This document shows positions 34,494 through 42,945 of a stretch of 64,000 nt of DNA, in pieces. The notes beneath the pieces are model-generated. The model did not search any database, was not told where the DNA came from, and saw only the letters and a list, made by a program, of their open reading frames with translations. Origin of the DNA: Phycisphaerales bacterium (lineage in GTDB: Bacteria; Planctomycetota; Phycisphaerae; Phycisphaerales; SM1A02); assembly GCA_029260575.1 (NCBI GenBank), contig JAJDDB010000009.1, positions 124,001-188,000 on the forward strand. Direction: 5' to 3'. Numbering within the stretch: the first letter of the stretch is position 1; each line of letters starts with the position of its first letter. The position numbers were made by a program, and so were the translations under genes.

Positions 34494-35744
34494 ATGCAAC
34501 ATAATTCGTTTATTGATAAAGACTTCGAGCCCGAATGTAAGGCCGCATTCGACGACCTCCGAGCAGCTCTCATTGAGCTTTACGCTAGCGCTGGGGCTGA
34601 TCCAAGAAGCCCTCAGGACATTGCAAGGCAGTTTCGGATCAACAAGACATTGACCTGGAGCCTGTCAAAGATCGTCAGCAGTACTGATCCGATTGCGACT
34701 TTGCCAAACGTGCCCGGTTCCACTGCAATGCGGAGTCTGCTCACCGCAATGCAGCGTGAAGGTGCAAGCCCGGATGCAGCGGAACGAGTGCGCAAAGCTG
34801 CTCTCGCGCTGGAAAAAGTGGTTGAATTGCATGTCGGCGATCGCGGCACGCTTGAGTTGATCGTCGATGGCATGGGAAAGAACCGCGACGATCATCTGGA
34901 AGTCAGCCGTAAACTCGCGTTCAGAGGCAACAGCGGTCTTTGGGGTGTGCAATCCAAGACTCGGCTGATGACGGTCTTCATGGTGCCCAATGCCGACGAT
35001 CCTGATCGCATTGATATTGCCATCGTCCGCGGCTACATCGGATTTCGCCGATTGCGATCAGATGTTCGCTGGCCGATCTTTCAGTTGCGCGGCTGGGGCG
35101 AAGAAGACGGACCCATGACCAACAGGTGGCAGTCGCTCGAGGAACGGGACGATCAGCCGAACGGTCTTCCGCTGCTGCGCGAGTTCAGCACAGTTGATCC
35201 AGTGTCCATTGAAGAGGTGCGAACAGCACGTGGGCTTGATTACGTCATGGCGCCGGGGCCCATCGGCAACAGCGGCGCGGTTGACTGCTTCATCAGCGAC
35301 TGTGAACGTTCCGCTGTCGGCAAGTACCGCACCGAAATTGATACAACAGGCGAATTTGGCGCGACGATCTCCGTGCCGACAGAACGCCTCGTTTTTGACT
35401 TGCTTGTTGATGAGAGTCTTGATTTCGCGTTGTCGCCTGAAGTGCGCGCGTATAGCGGTATTTTCATGGAGCGATCCGAAGACGCAATGCCTGCAGATCA
35501 ATTACCAATTCCTGTGCCGCAGAATGTGTCGTCTCTGCCCGGCCGACCTCCGGTGGTTGCCACGCCGCACGTGCCGCACTATCCGAAAATTGTGCAATTC
35601 GTGCAGCAACGCATGCAGTGGCCGGCTGATAGATTTCGCGGGTGTCGTCTGGAACTGACCTATCCACCAATGGGATCGACCATCCTGCTTCGATTCAAGT
35701 TGCCCGCCGAAGTGACCGCAGACGCAACAACTGCACAAGCGTGA
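34494..35744 (+). CDS. Orphan soluble protein of 416 residues, unknown function
   Basis: I recognise no family. Residues about 15-70 (FDDLRAALIELYASAG, QDIARQFRINKTLTWSLSKI) look like a helix-turn-helix. The middle (about 110-330) is mixed alpha/beta with charged loops, and the last 60 residues contain a Pro-rich stretch and YPPMGSTILLRFKLP. No signal peptide or membrane segment is present, so it is cytosolic. The start ATG has no ribosome binding site. It is preceded by a TTGCAT-16-TATACT promoter and flanked by unrelated genes, so the neighbourhood does not explain it. A regulatory protein is possible, which is inference only. Confidence 0.65.
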   Translation: MQHNSFIDKDFEPECKAAFDDLRAALIELYASAGADPRSPQDIARQFRINKTLTWSLSKIVSSTDPIATLPNVPGSTAMRSLLTAMQREGASPDAAERVRKAALALEKVVELHVGDRGTLELIVDGMGKNRDDHLEVSRKLAFRGNSGLWGVQSKTRLMTVFMVPNADDPDRIDIAIVRGYIGFRRLRSDVRWPIFQLRGWGEEDGPMTNRWQSLEERDDQPNGLPLLREFSTVDPVSIEEVRTARGLDYVMAPGPIGNSGAVDCFISDCERSAVGKYRTEIDTTGEFGATISVPTERLVFDLLVDESLDFALSPEVRAYSGIFMERSEDAMPADQLPIPVPQNVSSLPGRPPVVATPHVPHYPKIVQFVQQRMQWPADRFRGCRLELTYPPMGSTILLRFKLPAEVTADATTAQA

Positions 35745-35866
35745 GAAACGCTCAACTGATCGCCTGCCTCGATCGTGAAGCTGGCGAGGCAGTGCTGACG
35801 ATGAATTGATTTCGATCAACGTCGATCGTGATCCAGCAGTCGTATTCATCGAAAGTTCGTCCTGCC

Positions 35867-36439
35867 ATGTTGTGGTACATCCCGCTTTTGATTTTCTGCG
35901 CCCGAATCTGTGACGTCTCCATCAACACGATGCGGACGATGCTCGTGATCTCCGGCCACCGTGCTATTGCGACAATGCTCGGGTTCTTTGAAGTCGTGAT
36001 CTGGGTCATCGCAGCCGGCTTTGCATTCAAGTATCTCGATCAGCCGCTGGCTGTTATCAGTTACGCAGGTGGGTTCTCTGCCGGCGTGGCAGTGGGGATG
36101 TGGCTGGAACAGCGCATCGCACTGGGATATCGCATGGTGCAGGTCGTCTCACCTGCCACTGAACTGACAGTTTCCAGGGCGCTGCGCGATCACGGCTACC
36201 GGACAACGCGCGTCGAAGGCAATGGCAGGGACGGACCCGTCGAGATTGCCTATACCGTCATCCGCAGAAAGAAGCTCAAAGATGTTCGGGCGATCCTCGC
36301 TGAAGTGGCGCCGCGTTCGTTCATCACAATTGAGCGCGTGGATGTCGCAACCGGGGGCGCGTTCCCCAACGGCAACAGCAATGGCAGTACACAACGCTTC
36401 ACATCTCGCATCTGGGATCGAGTGCTTGTACGCAAATAA
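35867..36439 (+). CDS. UPF0316/DUF2179 family membrane protein
   Basis: A 190-residue protein with three membrane segments near the N-terminus (IPLLIFCARICDVSI, FFEVVIWVIAAGFAF and SYAGGFSAGVAVGMWL). The order CDVSINTMRTMLVISGHRA followed by FFEVVIWV is characteristic of UPF0316. The C-terminal half is a soluble DUF2179-like ferredoxin-fold domain (ALRDHGYRTTRVEGNGRDGP and IERVDVA). The start is ATG 35867; the frame extends back to GTG 35828 but the family begins at the membrane segment. A transport or sensing role has been suggested for related proteins; I make no firm claim. Confidence 0.82.
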   Translation: MLWYIPLLIFCARICDVSINTMRTMLVISGHRAIATMLGFFEVVIWVIAAGFAFKYLDQPLAVISYAGGFSAGVAVGMWLEQRIALGYRMVQVVSPATELTVSRALRDHGYRTTRVEGNGRDGPVEIAYTVIRRKKLKDVRAILAEVAPRSFITIERVDVATGGAFPNGNSNGSTQRFTSRIWDRVLVRK

Positions 36440-36445
36440 CTCGAC

Positions 36446-36658
36446 TTACGATTTGGGGTTGCGGCACTGCCCTGGGATGAGAAACAGATCGACAATCTGG
36501 CCGATGAGAAACACGCCGCCAGTAAGGATCCAGATGATTCCGGTCACCCATCGTCCGGAATAGAAACGGTGAATGCCGCACACGCCGAGGAACACGAGAC
36601 ACCACAGCAGGTATGCAATGCCGGGATTCGGATGTTGACGGGGCGCGGTGTCATGCAT
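36446..36658 (-). CDS. TM2 domain protein
   Basis: A 70-residue protein with the two-helix TM2 domain. YLLWCLVFLGVCGIHRFYSG (first helix and the GxHRFYxG motif) and GIIWILTGGVFLIGQIVDLF (second helix) are clear. The frame reaches back to 36718, but ATG 36658 has TATGAT seven bases upstream, consistent with a leaderless start and avoiding overlap with the neighbouring prepilin-like gene. TM2 proteins are small and their function is unknown. It converges with the DUF2179 gene, with six bases between. Confidence 0.8.
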   Translation of the reverse strand: MHDTAPRQHPNPGIAYLLWCLVFLGVCGIHRFYSGRWVTGIIWILTGGVFLIGQIVDLFLIPGQCRNPKS

Positions 36659-36665
36659 GATGCCA

Positions 36666-36671
36666 ATCATA
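36666..36671 (-). promoter_or_regulatory. Candidate leaderless -10 box of the TM2 gene
   Basis: TATGAT on the minus strand, seven bases before ATG 36658. It lies only 26 bases past the stop of the upstream prepilin-like gene. Confidence 0.45.
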
Positions 36672-36696
36672 CCAGCAGCGCGACCTATGCGCAGCG

Positions 36697-37545
36697 TCAC
36701 TGCACCAGTGGATCCCACACACGGGTGACATCGTCTTCTGTGGACGCAATGGAAATGCCCAGTGCGCCGCCGTCCATTCGGAAGAGGTTATACGGCTGTT
36801 TTGCTCCGGGTGTTTGAAGATCGGGTGGTTCCAGCGAGTTGTAATGTTGCACGCCGCTGGACAGTACGACATTGCCGAACCATTGATCTTCTGGTCCCGA
36901 GAACAGTAGGGTGATGGAATCTCTGTATTGCGGGCCAGTTGTTGCGCCATCCTTCGGTCCGCGTGTTCCGAGCAGGGGTACACCCGTTGATGCCATCGTG
37001 TCGCGCCAATATTTGTGCTTGCGTTCACCGCATAAAGCCATGTGTGCGTATGACGTGTGTGATGTACTGCGCAGGTCTGCGGAGAAGGTGTTGTCCCAGT
37101 ATGAATCCGCAACAGGGTTGTATGTGCTGTAATCGTAATCCTCTTTCTCCGTAATTCGCGAACTGGGCTCAAGCGGGCTGACGACGAGTGCGGGCGTAAA
37201 ATAATTCTGCGCGATCATTGCTGAGTACAGCGGAGCAGTGTGGTTGAGTGTGAAATCTTCCGGACCAGTGTTCGGCGTGTTCATATCCAATTCTGGATCA
37301 GGCAAACGGTTGATCAAGCCCGGCAAGGGGTACTGGCCGTCAAAATCGCGAGCCCAGATCATCATGGACTGGTGCAACTGCTCCTGCATCGTTGCATCCT
37401 TGAGCCGCTTGGCTCCTTCGATGCTGCCTTGTGTTGCAATCGGGAAGAGCATCACACCAATACTGACAATGAACACCATGACCACAGTGACAATGATGAG
37501 TTCGGCAATAGTGAATCCGCAGTAGTGTCGTGAATGTCGTCTCAT
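36697..37545 (-). CDS. Prepilin-like protein, copy 4 (tandem)
   Basis: A 282-residue protein. The leader is MRRHSRHYCG then FTIAELIIVTVVMVFIVSIG, with Glu at +5. The start is ATG 37545, which overlaps the upstream stop in an ATGA and so is translationally coupled; a longer frame to 37560 is less likely. Body strings match the paralogues: [58 protein letters not shown] and WFGNVVLSSG. The C-terminal LFRMDGGALGISIAST...DDVTRVWD is shared only with copy 3. The tail residues DPLVQ differ. It could be a structural pilin-like subunit; no assembly machinery is nearby. Confidence 0.83.
   Translation of the reverse strand: MRRHSRHYCGFTIAELIIVTVVMVFIVSIGVMLFPIATQGSIEGAKRLKDATMQEQLHQSMMIWARDFDGQYPLPGLINRLPDPELDMNTPNTGPEDFTLNHTAPLYSAMIAQNYFTPALVVSPLEPSSRITEKEDYDYSTYNPVADSYWDNTFSADLRSTSHTSYAHMALCGERKHKYWRDTMASTGVPLLGTRGPKDGATTGPQYRDSITLLFSGPEDQWFGNVVLSSGVQHYNSLEPPDLQTPGAKQPYNLFRMDGGALGISIASTEDDVTRVWDPLVQ
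36713..36797 (-). repeat. Direct repeat A: conserved 3' end of tandem prepilin-like genes
   Basis: About 85 bases match 37555-37639 with roughly ten differences by eye. They encode the LFRMDGGALGISIAS...DDVTRVWD tail. The conservation at nucleotide level suggests recent duplication or gene conversion. Confidence 0.75.
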
Positions 37546-38366
37546 TGAAGTGTATCCCACACACGTGTGACATCGTCATCGGATGATGCGATGGAAATGC
37601 CAAGTGCGCCGCCGTCCATTCGGAAGAGGTTGTACGACTGAGCAATGCCTGGCGTTTGCAATTCTGGTGGTTCAAACGTGTTTAATGTTTCGACATGATT
37701 ATCCGCAAAGATGACGTTGCCGACCCATTCATCGCTCTCGCCATGAATATCGAGTGTGACAGATCTGTTGTATTCAGCACCGGCGGTCGCACCGTTGCGC
37801 GGGCCACGGGTGGAGAACATTGGTACGGTCGAACTCATCTGATCGCGCCATAGTTTTTCTTTACGCTCGCCGCAGATGGCAAGGTGGGCATAGGACACAT
37901 GTGCGGCCTGCGTCAGGTCGGCGCTGAATGTTCTGTCCCAAAACGAATCGCGAAGTGGATCGTACACTATGTAGTCGTAGTCGTCTTTCACGACCACATG
38001 TGGACTCGGCTCGGTCGGCCCGACGACAAGTTCCGGCGTGAAGTAATTCTGCGCGATCATCGCTGAGTAGAGCGGCGCAGTGTGATTGAGCGTGAAGTCT
38101 TCATCGCCGCGCCCTGAGATATTCTTACCTGTGTCTGCATCAGGCAGTCGATTGATCAAACCCGGCGTCGGGAAGATGCGATCGTTGTCGCGTGCATAGA
38201 TGAGCATTGCCTGATGAATTTGTTCTATCTGCGTTGCGTCTTTGAATATATAAGCACAGCCGCGTTTCTTGCCTGCTGCGACCAATACCAATCCAGCGAG
38301 AGCGGTGATGGCGGCAGTGGCCACAACAAGTTCAAGAATAGTCAAGCCGAAGCGTGGGCGTTGCAT
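37542..38366 (-). CDS. Prepilin-like protein, copy 3 (tandem)
   Basis: A 274-residue protein. I take ATG 38366, with GGGGGT eight bases upstream, giving the short leader MQRPRFG then LTILELVVATAAITALAGLV, with Leu at +1 and Glu at +5; longer starts at 38381 and 38426 lack a site. Shared strings are [56 protein letters not shown] and WVGNVIFADNHVETL. It ends with FRMDGGALGISIASSDDDVT. Its stop overlaps the start of copy 4. The intervening sequence is diverged, while the 3' ends are almost the same, so the pair arose by tandem duplication. Confidence 0.83.
   Translation of the reverse strand: MQRPRFGLTILELVVATAAITALAGLVLVAAGKKRGCAYIFKDATQIEQIHQAMLIYARDNDRIFPTPGLINRLPDADTGKNISGRGDEDFTLNHTAPLYSAMIAQNYFTPELVVGPTEPSPHVVVKDDYDYIVYDPLRDSFWDRTFSADLTQAAHVSYAHLAICGERKEKLWRDQMSSTVPMFSTRGPRNGATAGAEYNRSVTLDIHGESDEWVGNVIFADNHVETLNTFEPPELQTPGIAQSYNLFRMDGGALGISIASSDDDVTRVWDTLQ
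37555..37639 (-). repeat. Direct repeat B: conserved 3' end of tandem prepilin-like genes
   Basis: Second copy of the 85-base unit at 36713-36797; see that entry. The two lie one gene apart in the same orientation. Confidence 0.75.
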
Positions 38367-38465
38367 CGGGTGAACCCCCATGTGTTGTGCGGCGCAGCGT
38401 ATTGTACTAGTGCTGCGCTCACACAATCATTCGCATGAATCAGCCGTGTCGTTGCGAAGAAATTA

Positions 38466-39134
38466 TCAGCGGGATGTCTGGCGAGCAGCAGTCGGCTGCG
38501 CATTGTCCTTGCATTGTCGTCGATACAGGAAATGAATAACGATGCCGCTGCCGACTGCGCCAATCAGCGCCAGAGCCATGTCTTTTTGGGCATCATATGG
38601 ATCGCCTTGTTCACCGTTGTAGCGGGCGGCATCGGTGTTCGACAAGATGATGGCGTACATGCATTCGAGCAGTTCATACAGTTTGCTCAGGAACGCGATT
38701 ATCAGGACGGCAATGATCAGACGTCGGCCGGATTGGACCTCGGGAATCCAGCGATCGAGAAACTCGTACGTGGGATACACCATGAGCACGCCGAACAGGA
38801 AATGCACGAGCCGGTCGTAATGATTGCGCTGCAGGTTGAATGCATCGGAGATGCTGGTGCCGAAGATGTTGCTCGCCCAGACGTCGTACGGCACTTCGCT
38901 GTAGGTGTAGCGCGCGCCGAGCAGATGCAGCAGCATGTACAGGAACAGCAGCGTCGAAGATGTATTGGAAATCGGCCTCGTGCGATCGAGCACAATCATC
39001 AATGCCACAAACGCGAGCGTGAGCGAGTGTTCGATGACAAAGTCGAACACATGCGGCGGGCGGATGGCGGTGACAGCCAGCAGAACCCCCAGCACGATCA
39101 GCAGCCACGCACGGTATGGCAGTCGCCAGCGCAC
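38466..39134 (-). CDS. DUF2238 (YjdF-like) membrane protein
   Basis: A 222-residue integral membrane protein with about six segments. The strings LHLLGARYTYSEVPYD, NHYDRLVHFLFGVLMVYP and GDPYDAQKDMALALIGA are diagnostic of DUF2238/YjdF; the conserved polar residues sit between the membrane helices. The function is unknown in all organisms. The start is GTG 39134 with TATCAT six bases upstream. It lies alone between the prepilin-like pair and a dockerin-tailed gene. Confidence 0.87.
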   Translation of the reverse strand: MRWRLPYRAWLLIVLGVLLAVTAIRPPHVFDFVIEHSLTLAFVALMIVLDRTRPISNTSSTLLFLYMLLHLLGARYTYSEVPYDVWASNIFGTSISDAFNLQRNHYDRLVHFLFGVLMVYPTYEFLDRWIPEVQSGRRLIIAVLIIAFLSKLYELLECMYAIILSNTDAARYNGEQGDPYDAQKDMALALIGAVGSGIVIHFLYRRQCKDNAQPTAARQTSR

Positions 39135-39140
39135 ACGCGC

Positions 39141-39146
39141 ATGATA
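39141..39146 (-). promoter_or_regulatory. Candidate leaderless -10 box of the DUF2238 gene
   Basis: TATCAT on the minus strand, six bases before GTG 39134. It is 34 bases past the stop of the upstream gene. Confidence 0.45.
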
Positions 39147-39179
39147 CCAGCGAACTTGCTACGCGACCAGATACTTCAA

Positions 39180-40274
39180 TTACGGGCAACTGCCCCACGC
39201 GGCCAGCAGTTCCAGCAGATCGAAAACATCGACGACATCAAGCGGTTTGGCAATGGCGGCGCCGGCGTTGTTTGTATTCCAGTTTGAAAGCAATTCCAGT
39301 AGGTCAAAGACGTTCACTTCACCGTCCGGATCGGCGCTGTCTGCATCTGCAAAATCAGCAGGGCAGTCGTTGAGATCATCATCAATCGCGCCGGGGCCGG
39401 TGATAGTTGTTGTGAATGCCAGCGCTGGTGAACCGGCAGACCATTGACTGGTGACATAGAAGTAGCGATCACCTTCGAACAGCATCGCTTCGATCAGTGA
39501 TGTGCCGCGCGGTGTGCCGTTGGGCGCGTTTCCGTTGCCGAGGCCGTAATCAAACAGGTTGGCGAGCTGGCCGGTATCGCCGGGAGTCTGCGGGTCGCCG
39601 GGGTTGAACGCGCCTCTGTAGATGTAATTGAAGTTGTCCCCGGACTGCACAACGCTTTCAAATGTGTATCCGCCGGAGACAGCGACTTCGAATTCGATAA
39701 CGTGGTAACGCACCGGACCCAGCCCGGAAATACCTGCGATGAAAAACGGCCGATTCCACATCGGTCCGCCCGCAGTTGTGTCGTTGCGCACTTCCACAAC
39801 ATCAGGCACCGTCGTTGTCAGATGCAGTTGCACATTGCGCAGCCCCATCGTGTACGGGGCTTGCGGTGAACTGTTGTTGAACGTCCACTGAAATGTGCCC
39901 GTGCCGTTGACGGAGGGGAAGCCTGCGCCACTGAAATCCTGCAACGGGAAGTCTGCGATGGTGCGATCACCGCCGACGACCGGCCAGTTGATCACTTCAC
40001 CGATCGGAGCCTGCACAATCGGGTTCAGATCAAGCGACCACGGGAACAGGCCGTCTTCGTTGTCTGCGACTACAGCGATCCAGTCTGCTGTGAAACCAAT
40101 ACCGTCAACGGGATCAGTCGCAGTGAACGGCACGTTGGCGACGACATCAACCGTCGAAAGATTGAAATCAGCAATGACTTCCGTCGCGATGAGTTTCTGC
40201 GCAGAATGCGTCGATGCAGAAAAAGCCAGCGCAGCACACATCATCAGGGATGCGAAGCGAATCGTTTTGTTCAT
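39180..40274 (-). CDS. Secreted protein ending in two dockerin-like repeats
   Basis: A 364-residue protein. The signal peptide MNKTIRFASLMMCAALAFSA then STHSAQ gives a start at ATG 40274; an in-frame ATG at 40301 is unlikely. The body is beta-rich and resembles PEP-CTERM-type domains, with no enzyme motif recognised. The last 60 residues contain two EF-hand-like loops: DFADADSADPDGEVNVFDLL then DVVDVFDLLELLAAWGSCP, ending exactly at the C-terminus. The Asp spacing resembles calcium-binding dockerin type I repeats. A second protein of this kind is at 31675-33474. No cohesin gene is in the window, so a cellulosome role is not suggested. Confidence 0.8.
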   Translation of the reverse strand: MNKTIRFASLMMCAALAFSASTHSAQKLIATEVIADFNLSTVDVVANVPFTATDPVDGIGFTADWIAVVADNEDGLFPWSLDLNPIVQAPIGEVINWPVVGGDRTIADFPLQDFSGAGFPSVNGTGTFQWTFNNSSPQAPYTMGLRNVQLHLTTTVPDVVEVRNDTTAGGPMWNRPFFIAGISGLGPVRYHVIEFEVAVSGGYTFESVVQSGDNFNYIYRGAFNPGDPQTPGDTGQLANLFDYGLGNGNAPNGTPRGTSLIEAMLFEGDRYFYVTSQWSAGSPALAFTTTITGPGAIDDDLNDCPADFADADSADPDGEVNVFDLLELLSNWNTNNAGAAIAKPLDVVDVFDLLELLAAWGSCP

Positions 40275-40341
40275 AGGAATATGGTTGCAGCGGAAGATCA
40301 CCAGATCAACGAAAATCGCAGCAGATTCAACAGTCAGCCGA

Positions 40342-41016
40342 TTACGCCATTGCGGGCTGTTTGGAAGATTTCTGTGATTTGGTTTTCTCCCAGTCGGCGA
40401 GGAATTTCTTCAGGCCGGAGTCCGTCAGCGGGTGATTCATCATCTGAGCGATGACCTTGAACGGGACGGTGCAGACGTCTGCACCGATGAGCGCAGCATT
40501 GACAATGTGCAGTGGATGGCGGATCGACGCAGCGAGGATCTTCGTGTCATAACCGTAGTTGTCATAGATCTGGCGGATCTGCTGGATGATCTCCATGCCG
40601 TCGCCGGAAATGTCATCGACACGGCCGACGAACGGGCTTACAAGAAACGCGCCAGCTTTGGCGACGAGCAGTGCCTGAAGCGGCTGGAAGCACAGCGTCA
40701 TGTTGACCCTTACGCCGCGATCGCTCAGCGTCTTGCATGCTTTCAAACCTTCAACGATTGATGGTAGCTTGATGACGATGTTGTCAGCAATCTTTATCAG
40801 TTCATCAGCTTCGGCAATCATGCCATCGTGATCAGTGCTGACGACTTCCGCGCTGACCGGCCCGTTGACGATTTCGCAAATTTCGCCGAGCCGATCGTGA
40901 AAGTCAGCGTTCTCTTTTGCGACGAGGCTGGGGTTGGTGGTCACACCATCAAGCACGCCCATGTCGGCTGCCTGGCGGATTTCATCAAGATTGGCGGTAT
41001 CGATGTAGAGGTCCAT
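40342..41016 (-). CDS. Transaldolase of the FSA/TalC type
   Basis: A 224-residue class I aldolase. It starts [20 protein letters not shown], has [11 protein letters not shown] (about residues 25-35), the catalytic lysine in [15 protein letters not shown] (about 79-93) and [10 protein letters not shown] (about 131-140). Small transaldolases of this group either transfer dihydroxyacetone units in the pentose phosphate pathway or cleave fructose 6-phosphate; the Gln/Tyr residue that separates the activities cannot be judged safely by eye. The ATG at 41016 has TACAAT six bases upstream and no ribosome binding site. It is followed by a gap of 67 bases before the dockerin-tailed gene. Confidence 0.9.
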   Translation of the reverse strand: MDLYIDTANLDEIRQAADMGVLDGVTTNPSLVAKENADFHDRLGEICEIVNGPVSAEVVSTDHDGMIAEADELIKIADNIVIKLPSIVEGLKACKTLSDRGVRVNMTLCFQPLQALLVAKAGAFLVSPFVGRVDDISGDGMEIIQQIRQIYDNYGYDTKILAASIRHPLHIVNAALIGADVCTVPFKVIAQMMNHPLTDSGLKKFLADWEKTKSQKSSKQPAMA

Positions 41017-41022
41017 GTGGGG

Positions 41023-41028
41023 ATTGTA
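41023..41028 (-). promoter_or_regulatory. Candidate leaderless -10 box of the transaldolase gene
   Basis: TACAAT on the minus strand, six bases before ATG 41016, one of the clearest examples of the leaderless pattern. Confidence 0.55.
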
Positions 41029-41163
41029 GTGCGCGACGAGCAGCGAGGGAGGCGCGATATTGGATGGATTCAGAATGGCGGTATTGCGACTTTTCTGCGC
41101 GACAAACGCAGTACAGCGGCTGAAGCCGCCGGGACGTCATGTGGGGAACTGGATTTGAGGGGC

Positions 41164-42729
41164 TTAGTTGCTTAGCACGAGTACGAGCAGGATCAGGTTG
41201 ATCACGATGCTTATGCCCAAACCGACGATGATGAACATCACCAACGGGCTACTGAAGATGCTGGTATCGGGGTTAGTCTTCCGCTGCATTTTCGCAACAG
41301 ACGCGACTTCCGTCGCCGGGTTGCTGATGACTGTTGCGAGATTCGAAATGTCCAGGCTCTTGTGTGCGAAGTGTGGCGGCTTTGCGGAGGCGATCAGTTC
41401 AAGATCTTCCAGCAGGTCCGTTGCGTTGTGGTACCGCTCTGCAGCTGACTTATCCATCATCATCTCGATGACCTGCGCGCAGCCGGCGGAAAGCTTGGTG
41501 TTGATGTGGTCCGGCGGTTCGAGCGGCGACTTCAAGTGCCGGCGCATGACTTCCGACGGATTCTTGCCGGAGTACGGAACCCGGCCGGTCACCATGTGAT
41601 AGAACGTCGCGCCGAGTCCATAAATATCTGCTTCGGGTCCGATCTTCATTTCGCCGCGAATCTGTTCGGGGCTGATGTAGTACGGCGTTCCATACGCCCG
41701 CCCGGCTTCTGCTGCTGCGGCTTCCTTATCGCTGATCGCGCGGGCCAGACCGAGGTCAGCAAGTTTTACCTTGCCTGATGTGCTGAGCATTATGTTCTTG
41801 GGCTTGATGTCGCGGTGGATGAAGCCGCGTTCATGCGCGTGTTGCAATGCTTTAGTGACCTGCATGACAATTTCAACAGCTTCGGCTTCGCGGAAAACCT
41901 TGTCCTTGACAAGGCGATCATGCACGGTTGAACCATCGACATACTCCATGACGAAATAGTGATGTTCACCAGCCCGGCCGACGTCGTAGGCCTGCACGAT
42001 GTTGGGGTGGTTGAGCTGCGCTGCAGCGCGGCCTTCCTTATAGAAGCGTTCGATGAAGTCCTTATTGGCGGAGAACTTTCGTGGCAGAATCTTGATTGCG
42101 ACTTTTCGATCCAGCGACAACTGGTTGGCGCGGAAGACCGTTGCCATCGCGCCCGAGCCGAGCTTTTCTTCCATGCGGTAACCGGGGATGGCGCGAGTGG
42201 ATTTTCGCGTGTCAAAATCAGCTTTAAGTCGTTTGATCTGCCGCGATGTGATTAGGTCGTTCTCGATGAGCAGATCACTGAGCGTCCGCGGCGCGCCTTC
42301 AGAGCTGCCCTGTTTGGCCAGCTCATTGAACATTTCGATTTCTTCGTCGGTCACCAGCCCGGTCTTGATAACCATCTTGCCGAGCATGGTTTCGAACCCG
42401 CCGGTGGATGTACTGCTGCCGGCCGTATCCGAGGAAGATTGGCCTGCCAGCGAAGAGCCGGTGGAACTGGCTGTGCTGCGATCGGCCTGATACGAACTGG
42501 TATCTTCCGGATCGGCGTTGCCGGCCGCCTGTCCGCCGGCCTGGCTGTCAGCGAGTGGGATACCGCTATCCCCGGCAGCATTCCGCTGCGCGGTCTCGGC
42601 TGAGTCCTGTTTTACGGATCGCTTGCTCACAATGCTCTGCCTGTTCCCACTCGCAGGCGCGTTCGAAATGGCGCTGCCTTGCCAACTATGGCAGGGGGCA
42701 CCCGCTGATGTCAACTTTCCGTCTGGCAT
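41164..42729 (-). CDS. Membrane-anchored Ser/Thr protein kinase with paired MshEN-like N-terminal motifs
   Basis: A Hanks-type kinase of about 521 residues. A Ser/Gly-rich low-complexity N-terminus is followed by two short repeats, MLGKMVIKTGLVTDEEIEMF and LSDLLIENDLITSRQIKRLK, like MshEN/GspE-N modules. The kinase domain has the glycine loop LGSGAMATVF, the VAIKIL lysine, HRDIKPKN, DLG in place of DFG (LADLGLAR) and GTPYYISPEQIRG. A membrane segment ends the protein (PLVMFIIVGLGISIVINLIL), so the kinase is cytoplasmic with a tail anchor. I use ATG 42729, with TATATC eight bases upstream; frames reach GTG 42789, and GTG 42630 is also possible. Confidence 0.88.
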   Translation of the reverse strand: MPDGKLTSAGAPCHSWQGSAISNAPASGNRQSIVSKRSVKQDSAETAQRNAAGDSGIPLADSQAGGQAAGNADPEDTSSYQADRSTASSTGSSLAGQSSSDTAGSSTSTGGFETMLGKMVIKTGLVTDEEIEMFNELAKQGSSEGAPRTLSDLLIENDLITSRQIKRLKADFDTRKSTRAIPGYRMEEKLGSGAMATVFRANQLSLDRKVAIKILPRKFSANKDFIERFYKEGRAAAQLNHPNIVQAYDVGRAGEHHYFVMEYVDGSTVHDRLVKDKVFREAEAVEIVMQVTKALQHAHERGFIHRDIKPKNIMLSTSGKVKLADLGLARAISDKEAAAAEAGRAYGTPYYISPEQIRGEMKIGPEADIYGLGATFYHMVTGRVPYSGKNPSEVMRRHLKSPLEPPDHINTKLSAGCAQVIEMMMDKSAAERYHNATDLLEDLELIASAKPPHFAHKSLDISNLATVISNPATEVASVAKMQRKTNPDTSIFSSPLVMFIIVGLGISIVINLILLVLVLSN

Positions 42730-42945
42730 CCCGAGTAGATATACGAGTCCAACCATGCCGACAGATGCGTTTGAGTGCAAAGGTTTCACAACTGATGATC
42801 AGGCGAAGTTGGGGTATGTGCAGCAACAACGGGGCTTTGACGCATCCCGGTGATGCCAAACGATGCCCCGTAGGGACTACGATGCGGACTCCGGCAGGAC
42901 TCGATTGTGCACAACCGGTAAACCTGCAGAGACTATGAGCAGCTG

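Noticed and set aside
41116-41129. GCGGC-TGAA-GCCGC hairpin after the kinase gene
   Set aside because: Short stem without a T-run and within 35 bases of the stop; could be chance in GC-rich DNA.
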